From positions 149,270 to 162,163 of the forward strand of contig CABIVS010000013.1 of NCBI GenBank assembly GCA_902362375.1: a stretch of 12,894 bases of DNA, written 5' to 3'. The notes under the pieces were generated by a model. The model had not been told where the DNA came from. It searched no databases and saw only the letters and a list, made by a program, of their open reading frames with translations. The position numbers and the translations under genes were made by a program. The stretch is from Bacteroidaceae bacterium. GTDB taxonomy: Bacteria > Bacteroidota > Bacteroidia > Bacteroidales > Bacteroidaceae. Below are positions 1-5,700 of this stretch, one piece after another. The first letter of the stretch is position 1, and each line of letters opens with the position of its first letter.

Positions 1-254
1 AGCTCTCCTACCTGTCTCCATAATTCATGTCCCTTATGCAATAAAAGAAAGGCGGGCACTGTTTCTACATTATGCGCATCGGCTATTGTTCTATTTTCTT
101 CAGCATTCACTCTTATCAATTCTACAGTTCTCTTTTCGTAAGTCCGAAGCACAGGACCTATCCACTCATAATGAGGTGACCAGTCGGCATAAAATACTAC
201 CAACACCAAATGGTTGGTCTTAGCTGCTGTTTCTAATTGTTTCTCTATATTCAT
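1..254 (-). CDS. Thioredoxin-fold protein without CxxC (partial, C-terminus off the left edge)
   Basis: Reading leftward from an ATG at 254-252, the first 84 residues are visible and the frame stays open to the window edge. The pattern is that of a thioredoxin: a hydrophobic strand (LVLVVFYADW, residues 16-25), an active-site helix, the strand VELIRVNAEE (44-53), and ETVPAFLLL (64-72), whose VP is the conserved cis-proline position. The place of the usual WCGPC is taken by WSPHY (25-29), so both redox cysteines are missing and a normal disulfide reductase role is unlikely. No signal peptide is seen, so a cytoplasmic location is inferred. It is divergent from dapF. It could be a non-redox chaperone-like or binding thioredoxin fold; its true function is unknown to me. 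The fold call is fairly secure, the role is not. Confidence 0.75.
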   Translation of the reverse strand, partial: MNIEKQLETAAKTNHLVLVVFYADWSPHYEWIGPVLRTYEKRTVELIRVNAEENRTIADAHNVETVPAFLLLHKGHELWRQVGE

Positions 255-429
255 ATCTCTACGTTTTTATATTAATGATAGTGCTAAAACAATGAATACA
301 GGAAAAGGTTCTTCAGCATATCCGGCGAGCAATATGATAGATAAATAGAGGTTTTCACTTTCATATCGTCAAAAGGAAAAGGATATATTTCTTGTTTTTA
401 TAGCGGATTTCACCGATTATCAAGGCTAA

Positions 430-457
430 ATATTCTTCATATATTATGGAAGAATAT
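430..457. repeat. 9-bp inverted repeat in the dapF upstream region
   Basis: ATATTCTTC (430-438) is perfectly complementary to GAAGAATAT (449-457) across a 10-nt loop. No U-run follows on either strand, so it does not look like an intrinsic terminator. It could be a regulatory dyad or chance in AT-rich DNA. Confidence 0.4.
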
Positions 458-502
458 GCAAAACAATTCACCCAAATAACAGTTTATTAATATATAAATA
501 GG

Positions 503-519
503 TATAATTTCAAATTATA
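503..519. promoter_or_regulatory. Perfect 17-bp dyad, possible operator
   Basis: The sequence reads TATAATTT, C, AAATTATA: two 8-base arms that match perfectly around one central base. It lies about 95 bp upstream of the dapF -7 element. The form suits a dimeric regulator, but a palindrome like this can arise by chance in such AT-rich DNA, so the operator call is inference. Confidence 0.3.
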
Positions 520-612
520 ACTAAACACAGCCGTATATAAAGCGATTATAAGTTTGAGGAAAATAAATAGATATTAGATATACTTTTTAGTAAAATATAA
601 AGCAAAAAGTCA

Positions 613-620
613 TACCTTTG
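613..620 (+). promoter_or_regulatory. Bacteroides-type promoter (-7 element) for dapF
   Basis: TACCTTTG matches the Bacteroides primary sigma-factor -7 consensus TAnnTTTG exactly. Around the expected -33 position there is only a T-rich tract (584-590) instead of a clean TTTG. Transcription would start near 626-628, giving a dapF leader of about 40 nt. This is the best promoter match upstream of the dapF-to-glnN block. Confidence 0.6.
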
Positions 621-668
621 CATCGTAATAAAACAAAAGGATACAACAACCAATAAATAACAATCAAA

Positions 669-1475
669 ATGATATCAAAAATTAAGTTCACAAAAATGCA
701 TGGAGCGGGAAATGACTACATATATGTAGACACAACCCAATATCCGATAACCGACCCTGCAAAGAAGGCAATCGAATGGAGCAAGTTTCATACAGGAATC
801 GGAAGTGATGGACTTATATTGATTGGCATCTCTGATAAAGCGGATTTCAGCATGCGTATTTTCAATGCGGACGGTTCAGAAGCTATGATGTGTGGCAACG
901 GAAGCCGTTGTGTAGGCAAATATGTATATGAATACGGCTTGACTGACAAAACAGAAATTACGCTGGATACACGATCTGGAATAAAAATTCTAAAACTGCA
1001 TATAGAGGGAAAAACAGTCAGTACAGTCACCGTAGATATGGGTAGTCCGTTGGAAACAGACGGGATTCAGTGGGAAGGGAAGTATCCTTTCCGGTCAACC
1101 AAAGTATCAATGGGTAATCCGCATCTCGTCACATTTGTTGAGGACATCACCCGGATTGATTTACCGGAAATCGGTCCTGAACTGGAGAATCATCCTCTTT
1201 TTCCCGATAGAACTAATGTGGAGTTTGCACAGATTGTCGGCAAAGACACCATACGGATGAGGGTATGGGAAAGAGGATCGGGAATCACTCAAGCTTGCGG
1301 GACAGGTGCTTGTGCCACAGCAGTAGCCGCCTTCATCAACGGACTTACAGGAAGAAAAAGCGATGTAATCATGGATGGAGGGACAGTTACCATTGAATGG
1401 GATGAAATCTCCGGGCATATATTAATGACCGGACCGGCAACCAAAGTTTTCGATGGGGAGATTGAGGATAAGTAA
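669..1475 (+). CDS. dapF: Diaminopimelate epimerase
   Basis: DapF (268 aa, a normal length) interconverts LL- and meso-diaminopimelate in the cytoplasm. It is a PLP-independent two-base racemase and supplies meso-DAP for peptidoglycan and lysine. The N-terminus [11 protein letters not shown] (residues 7-17) is the family hallmark. The two catalytic cysteines are visible as Cys75 in MMCGNGSRC and Cys210 in QACGTGACA, one in each half of the pseudo-symmetric fold. GNPHLV (149-154) and ERGSG (201-205) are further conserved substrate-site segments. The start at 669 sits about 40 nt below the promoter at 613-620 and leaves only six residues before the conserved block. dapL follows after 87 bp with no terminator, so the last two steps to meso-DAP are probably co-transcribed. 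Confidence 0.97.
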   Translation: MISKIKFTKMHGAGNDYIYVDTTQYPITDPAKKAIEWSKFHTGIGSDGLILIGISDKADFSMRIFNADGSEAMMCGNGSRCVGKYVYEYGLTDKTEITLDTRSGIKILKLHIEGKTVSTVTVDMGSPLETDGIQWEGKYPFRSTKVSMGNPHLVTFVEDITRIDLPEIGPELENHPLFPDRTNVEFAQIVGKDTIRMRVWERGSGITQACGTGACATAVAAFINGLTGRKSDVIMDGGTVTIEWDEISGHILMTGPATKVFDGEIEDK

Positions 1476-1480
1476 TAAAT

Positions 1481-1535
1481 AAGTATTAGTAAGTATCAGA
1501 TATTAAGTATTAAGTATTAGGTATCAGGTATTAGA
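1481..1535 (+). repeat. Degenerate heptamer tandem repeat between dapF and dapL
   Basis: Starting a few bases after the dapF stop, related 7-mers follow one another. From 1501 to 1535 they are TATTAAG, TATTAAG, TATTAGG, TATCAGG, TATTAGA, consensus TATYARR. Before them come GTATTAG (1483-1489) and GTATCAG (1493-1499) in looser register. It does not code and does not fold into a strong hairpin. Its role is unknown. Confidence 0.75.
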
Positions 1536-1562
1536 TTTTGCAGAACTTAAAACAATAACAAG

Positions 1563-2795
1563 ATGGCATTAGTAAACGAACATTTTTTGAAGTTACCGGG
1601 AAGCTATTTATTCTCGGACATAGCGAAAAAGGTAAATACCTTCAAGATAACACATCCTAAACAGGATATTATCCGGTTGGGTATCGGTGATGTCACCCAA
1701 CCGCTTCCGAAAGCGTGTATCGAAGCCATGCACAAAGCGGTAGAAGAGCTGGCCAGCAAAGATACATTCCGCGGATATGGTCCTGAACAGGGATATGATT
1801 TTCTGATTGAAGCAATTATAAAAAATGACTTTATTCCACGTGGGATTCACTTCTCGGCATCCGAGATATTTGTCAGTGACGGTGCCAAAAGCGATACCGG
1901 AAATATAGGAGATATTCTTCGCCATGACAATAGCGTAGGTGTTACAGACCCCATCTATCCGGTTTATATAGACAGCAATGTCATGTGCGGACGTGCCGGA
2001 GTGCTGGAAGAAGAGACGGGCAAATGGAGTAATGTTACTTATATGCCTTGCACAAGTGAGAACAACTTTATTCCGGAAATTCCGGACAAACGGATAGACA
2101 TTGTTTATCTCTGCTATCCGAACAACCCGACAGGAACGACCTTAACCAAACCGGAACTGAAGAAATGGGTGGACTATGCATTGGCAAACGATACATTGAT
2201 TCTGTTCGATGCCGCTTATGAAGCATATATCCAGGATGAGAATGTCCCCCACTCTATCTATGAGATTAAGGGAGCTAAAAAGTGTGCGATCGAATTCCGT
2301 AGTTTTTCAAAAACGGCAGGATTTACCGGAGTACGCTGCGGATATACCGTAGTTCCGAAAGAGCTTACTGCCGCCACATTGGAAGGAGACCGCATCCCAC
2401 TCAACAGATTGTGGAACCGCCGCCAGTGCACCAAGTTCAACGGTACTTCTTACATTACCCAACGGGCAGCAGAAGCCGTTTACAGTGCAGAAGGCAAAGC
2501 ACAGATTAAAGAAACAATCGGCTATTATATGACCAACGCCCAAATTATGAAAGAGGGATTGGAAGCCACAGGACTGAAAGTGTATGGAGGAATCAACGCT
2601 CCCTACTTATGGGTGAAAACTCCGAACGGGCTTTCATCATGGCGATTCTTCGAACAGATGTTGTATGAAGCCAATGTGGTCGGTACTCCCGGTGTAGGCT
2701 TCGGACCAAGCGGTGAAGGATATATCCGCCTGACTGCCTTTGGCGAACGTAACGATTGTATCGAAGCAATGAGAAGAATAAAAAACTGGCTATAA
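1563..2795 (+). CDS. dapL: LL-diaminopimelate aminotransferase
   Basis: DapL (410 aa) is a PLP-dependent class I/II aminotransferase that turns tetrahydrodipicolinate into LL-diaminopimelate in one step with glutamate as amino donor. It bypasses the succinylated or acetylated intermediates of DapD/ArgD/DapE. Visible landmarks are the N-terminal NEHFLKLPGSYLF block (5-17), GIGDVTQPLP (40-49), YPNNPTG (185-191), FDAAYEAY (215-222) with the PLP-contacting Asp216 and Tyr219, and SFSKTAGFTGVRCGY (247-261), in which Lys250 is the expected Schiff-base lysine. The C-terminal PYLWVKTPNG and GVGFGPSGEGYIR segments are typical. Adjacency to dapF supports DapL over a general aspartate aminotransferase, and it ties the pathway to glutamate, the product of the nitrogen genes downstream. 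Confidence 0.96.
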   Translation: MALVNEHFLKLPGSYLFSDIAKKVNTFKITHPKQDIIRLGIGDVTQPLPKACIEAMHKAVEELASKDTFRGYGPEQGYDFLIEAIIKNDFIPRGIHFSASEIFVSDGAKSDTGNIGDILRHDNSVGVTDPIYPVYIDSNVMCGRAGVLEEETGKWSNVTYMPCTSENNFIPEIPDKRIDIVYLCYPNNPTGTTLTKPELKKWVDYALANDTLILFDAAYEAYIQDENVPHSIYEIKGAKKCAIEFRSFSKTAGFTGVRCGYTVVPKELTAATLEGDRIPLNRLWNRRQCTKFNGTSYITQRAAEAVYSAEGKAQIKETIGYYMTNAQIMKEGLEATGLKVYGGINAPYLWVKTPNGLSSWRFFEQMLYEANVVGTPGVGFGPSGEGYIRLTAFGERNDCIEAMRRIKNWL

Positions 2796-2796
2796 G

Positions 2797-2818
2797 ATAG
2801 TATTTCGCGCGCTACTAT
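2797..2818 (+). other. Small stem-loop just after the dapL stop
   Basis: ATAGTA (2797-2802) pairs with TACTAT (2813-2818) around a CG-rich 10-nt loop. The stem is short and no U-run follows, so I do not call it a terminator. The rest of the 72-bp gap before the porin gene holds nothing I recognise, including no TAnnTTTG promoter element. Confidence 0.3.
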
Positions 2819-2867
2819 ATACATGGACCGTACATCCACATTTTTCTAACTTAAAGGTAAAAAGACG

Positions 2868-3593
2868 ATGAAAACGACGATTAACAAAAAATGGGGAGTA
2901 ATAATAGTAGCATTATTACTGACAGGGTTTGCTCCATCCGCAATGTTGGCGCAAGATAAAGTGGAAGCTTCCGTTGGAGCCGATCTGGTAAGTGGTTACA
3001 TCTGGCGTGGCCAGGATTTAGGCGGAGTTAGTATTCAGCCTTCATTGGGAATCACTTACAAGGGTTTCTCACTCGGAGCATGGGGATCGGTAGGGTTCGA
3101 ATCGACAGATACGAAAGAGTTCGATTTAACTCTCGGTTATTCAACGGGTGGTTTTAGCGTTTCAGTGACGGATTATTGGTTTAATACCCAAGCAGCAACT
3201 AACAAGTATTTTCAATACGGAGCTCATTCAACAGCTCATGTATTTGAAGCACAAGTCGGATATGACTTCGGACCACTGACAGTCAACTGGTATACAAACT
3301 TTGCAGGTGCCGACGGTGTGAAAGAAAATGGCAAAAGAGCTTATTCTTCTTACCTCGCACTTAGCGCACCATTCAAATTGGGAGGTCTCGACTGGACAGT
3401 AGATTTAGGGATGGTTCCTTGGGAAACAACTTTCTACAATGACTATACAAGTGGATTCTGCGTATCAGACGTAAGTATCGGAGCTTCCAAAGAAATCAAA
3501 ATAACAGATTCTTTCTCACTCCCGGCATTTGCGAAAGTTACAGCAAATCCACGAACAGAAGGAGCTTACTTCACATTCGGATTAAATTTTTAG
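2868..3593 (+). CDS. TorF-family (Gcw_chp-type) outer-membrane porin
   Basis: A 241-aa secreted protein. Residues 1-28 form a classical signal peptide (KK, then a hydrophobic core, then AMLA), with cleavage expected before Gln29. The mature protein has alternating short beta strands rich in Gly, Ser, Tyr and Trp. It opens with VSGYIWRGQDLGG (41-53), which resembles the GY-x-WRG start of the TorF/Gcw_chp family, and ends in YFTFGLNF, an aromatic terminal strand with a final Phe of the kind recognised for barrel insertion. An outer-membrane beta-barrel, probably a small porin, is therefore likely. Its substrate is not known. It lies directly upstream of the P-II and ammonium transporter genes, which suggests a role in uptake of nitrogen compounds; that is inference from position. 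Family assignment is by sequence feel only. Confidence 0.75.
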   Translation: MKTTINKKWGVIIVALLLTGFAPSAMLAQDKVEASVGADLVSGYIWRGQDLGGVSIQPSLGITYKGFSLGAWGSVGFESTDTKEFDLTLGYSTGGFSVSVTDYWFNTQAATNKYFQYGAHSTAHVFEAQVGYDFGPLTVNWYTNFAGADGVKENGKRAYSSYLALSAPFKLGGLDWTVDLGMVPWETTFYNDYTSGFCVSDVSIGASKEIKITDSFSLPAFAKVTANPRTEGAYFTFGLNF

Positions 3594-3620
3594 GAGAGAG
3601 AATTTAGAATATCAAAGAGC

Positions 3621-3650
3621 GTATAGGGATCAGGTAGTTAGAGTTTAGAT
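3621..3650 (+). repeat. Short degenerate heptamer repeat after the porin gene
   Basis: Shortly after the porin stop the sequence can be parsed as TATAGGG, ATCAGGT, AGTTAGA, GTTTAGA (3623-3650). This is a looser version of the TATCAGG/TATTAGA heptamers that follow dapF. It is non-coding and its role is unknown. Confidence 0.45.
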
Positions 3651-3672
3651 TTTATCGGTTTGTTGTATGGTA

Positions 3673-3713
3673 ACCTGCTATGGCTGCCCCCTGTACCTCT
3701 TTCTTTTACAGGT
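3673..3713 (+). promoter_or_regulatory. Alternative hairpins in the glnB leader
   Basis: CCTGTA (3690-3695) pairs perfectly with TACAGG (3707-3712) around an 11-nt pyrimidine-rich loop. The 3' arm can instead pair upstream: ACCTG (3673-3677) with CAGGT (3709-3713). Two mutually exclusive stems just before a regulator gene could control its translation or transcription, but both are short. There is no U-run and no match to a riboswitch I know. The 142-bp gap otherwise contains no exact TAnnTTTG promoter. Confidence 0.3.
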
Positions 3714-3734
3714 CAACACTAATATTTAAGGTAT

Positions 3735-4091
3735 ATGAAAAAGATTGAAGCTATTATCCGTAAAACCAAATTCGAGGACGTGAAAGAAGCTCTTCTCGAA
3801 GCGGACATCGAATGGTTTTCTTACTATGACGTAAGAGGTATTGGGAAAGCACGGCAAGGACGTATCTACCGCGGTGTAGTATATGACACCAGCACTATCG
3901 AAAGAATCTTAATCTCTATTGTCGTGCGCGACAAGAATGCCGAGAAAACTGTACAAGCCATTATTAAAGCGGCACAAACCGGAGAAATCGGAGACGGACG
4001 TATTTTCGTCATCCCTATTGAAGACGCTATCCGCATCCGTACCGCCGAACGTGGCGATATAGCCCTATACAATGCTGAACAAGAACGCTAA
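3735..4091 (+). CDS. glnB: P-II family nitrogen regulatory protein
   Basis: A 118-aa P-II protein, near the usual 112. P-II trimers bind ATP/ADP and 2-oxoglutarate and signal nitrogen status; the form paired with Amt plugs the transporter when ammonium is plentiful. Visible parts are the start MKKIEAIIRK, the T-loop (about 37-54) with IYRGVVY, the B-loop signature TGEIGDGRIFV (82-92), and the C-loop IRIRTAERGD (99-108). Tyr50 aligns with the uridylylated Tyr51 of E. coli GlnB, although the tip of the T-loop is one residue shorter. A few extra residues follow the usual C-terminus. Linkage to amtB 116 bp downstream suggests a GlnK-like role, so glnK would be an equally fair symbol. Whether Tyr50 is modified here cannot be told from the sequence. 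Confidence 0.95.
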   Translation: MKKIEAIIRKTKFEDVKEALLEADIEWFSYYDVRGIGKARQGRIYRGVVYDTSTIERILISIVVRDKNAEKTVQAIIKAAQTGEIGDGRIFVIPIEDAIRIRTAERGDIALYNAEQER

Positions 4092-4105
4092 TCCAGCAAC
4101 CAGCA

Positions 4106-4152
4106 ATATGCCGGGGCCAGATTCCCATGCGGATTAAACGTTGATGGCATAT
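4106..4152 (+). other. Stem-loop in the glnB-amtB spacer
   Basis: ATATGCC (4106-4112) and GGCATAT (4146-4152) form a 7-bp perfect inverted repeat with a 33-nt loop. It occupies most of the 116-bp spacer. There is no U-run after it. It could tune the relative expression of the two genes or be a processing site; no motif is recognised. Confidence 0.35.
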
Positions 4153-4207
4153 ATGAAAAAGAAATTATAATATTACTAATAACAGGCATTTAATAAGATA
4201 ATTCATT

Positions 4208-5647
4208 ATGGATACAAAATATAAAAGCCATAGCTTCGTAAAGCTGTGGATAGCCACTACCATGTTTATGTTATGCTGTTTTGCCACCGGCACGCTAGCA
4301 CAAGACGCAGTTGCTGCAGATACTGTTACGACGGTGGTAGAGACGACAACTGAAATTACAGCAGCTCCTGCCGAGACTGACGCAGAAACCCCTGATACAA
4401 TTGGTGAACTGGCCTTAGGACTGAATACAGTCTGGATGTTGCTTGCAGCAATGCTGGTATTTTTTATGCAACCGGGATTTGCACTTGTTGAAGCTGGGTT
4501 CACAAGAGTAAAGAATACCGCCAATATTCTGATGAAGAACTTTGTTGATTTCATGTTCGGTTCTTTATTATATTGGTTCATCGGTTTCGGGCTTATGTTT
4601 GGCGCAGGAGAATTCATCGGAATGCCCCACTTCTTCGACCTTTCTTTCATGGACAACGGTCTTCCCAGAGAAGGTTTTCTGGTTTTCCAGACCGTATTCT
4701 GTGCAACGGCAGCCACAATCGTATCAGGAGCAATGGCAGAACGTACCAAATTCTCCATGTATTTGGTTTACACGATTTTCATCAGTGTACTGATATATCC
4801 GATATCCGGCCACTGGACTTGGGGTGGCGGTTGGCTGATGAACGGTGAAGAGGGGTCTTTCATGATGAATCTTTTTGGAACAACCTTCCATGACTTCGCC
4901 GGTTCTACCGTTGTTCACTCTGTAGGTGGATGGATTGCTCTGGTAGGTGCTGCCATTCTTGGCCCGCGTATCGGTAAATATGGAAAAGACGGCAAATCAA
5001 GAGCTATTCCGGGACATAACCTGACAATTGCCGCACTAGGTGTATTTATTCTCTGGTTCGGATGGTTTGGGTTCAACCCCGGTTCTCAATTGGCAGCAAG
5101 TACCGAAACTGATGCAAATGCAATCTCCCACGTATTCCTGACTACAAATCTTGCGGCCTGTGCCGGTGGTTTCTTCGCATTGGCGATCAGCTGGATGAAA
5201 TACGGAAAGCCTTCTTTGTCACTGACATTGAATGGTATTCTGGCAGGTTTGGTCGGTATTACAGCCGGATGTGACGCAGTATCTCCCGCAGGAGCCGCTC
5301 TGATCGGCGCAATCTGTGGTGTTGTAATGATTTTCTCTGTCGACTTTATAGACAAGATTTTAAAGATAGACGATCCGGTGGGCGCATCTTCCGTACATGG
5401 TGTTTGCGGATTTCTCGGAACAGTTCTCACGGGTTTGTTCTCTACCAGCGAAGGTTTATTCTACGGACACGGTTTCGGATTCCTCTGTGCACAACTATTC
5501 GGAGCACTGGTTGTCGGTGTCTGGGCAGCAGGTATGGGATTCATAATCTTTAAAGCACTTGACAAGATTCACGGACTTCGTGTTCCGGCACGTATCGAAG
5601 AAGAAGGTCTTGATATCTACGAACACGGAGAGTCCGCTTACAACTAA
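4208..5647 (+). CDS. amtB: Ammonium transporter (Amt family) with signal peptide
   Basis: A 479-aa inner-membrane ammonium channel. Residues 1-31 look like a cleavable signal peptide (ending GTLA before Gln32), then comes a Thr/Ala/Glu-rich linker (about 32-66). The 11-helix Amt core starts at FFMQPGFALVEAGFTRVKN (85-103). The periplasmic gate phenylalanines fit Phe160 and Phe164, and GHWTWGGGW (201-209) is conserved. The substrate-site aspartate is Asp229 in DFAGSTVVH, and the pore twin histidines are His237 and His397 (in SSVHGVCGFLG). The C-terminal tail GLRVPARIEEEGLDIYEHGESAYN (456-479) keeps the conserved P-II-responsive segment, so control by the upstream glnB product is likely. glnN follows after 53 bp with no terminator. 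Imported ammonium would thus feed directly into glutamine synthesis. Confidence 0.97.
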   Translation: MDTKYKSHSFVKLWIATTMFMLCCFATGTLAQDAVAADTVTTVVETTTEITAAPAETDAETPDTIGELALGLNTVWMLLAAMLVFFMQPGFALVEAGFTRVKNTANILMKNFVDFMFGSLLYWFIGFGLMFGAGEFIGMPHFFDLSFMDNGLPREGFLVFQTVFCATAATIVSGAMAERTKFSMYLVYTIFISVLIYPISGHWTWGGGWLMNGEEGSFMMNLFGTTFHDFAGSTVVHSVGGWIALVGAAILGPRIGKYGKDGKSRAIPGHNLTIAALGVFILWFGWFGFNPGSQLAASTETDANAISHVFLTTNLAACAGGFFALAISWMKYGKPSLSLTLNGILAGLVGITAGCDAVSPAGAALIGAICGVVMIFSVDFIDKILKIDDPVGASSVHGVCGFLGTVLTGLFSTSEGLFYGHGFGFLCAQLFGALVVGVWAAGMGFIIFKALDKIHGLRVPARIEEEGLDIYEHGESAYN

Positions 5648-5700
5648 ATGAAACAGATTATCAACTCTAACATATTTAACAACAAATCAAATCAGGTATT

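Larger units (their letters stand above)
255..668. other. AT-rich divergent intergenic region (thioredoxin-like gene / dapF)
   Basis: About 414 bp without a credible reading frame. It separates the leftward thioredoxin-like gene from rightward dapF and should hold promoters for both. I can recognise a rightward -7 element at 613-620, a 9-bp inverted repeat at 430-457 and a 17-bp perfect dyad at 503-519, each listed separately. I found no TAnnTTTG match reading leftward for the thioredoxin-like gene, and no structured RNA I recognise. Confidence 0.7.

Noticed and set aside
1530..1540. TAGATTTTG before dapL as a -7 promoter element
   Set aside because: It has three bases between TA and TTTG where the consensus has two, and it is partly explained by the heptamer repeat.
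3680..3697. A possible sigma-54 promoter (TGGCTG...CTGTA) before the P-II gene
   Set aside because: The GG to GC spacing and the -12 bases do not fit TGGCAC-N5-TTGC; it matches only in part and with the wrong spacing.
4165..4758. A 197-residue open frame antisense to the start of amtB
   Set aside because: Its Ser/Val/Ala-rich run mirrors the Thr/Ala-rich linker of amtB on the other strand; no family resemblance and no promoter.
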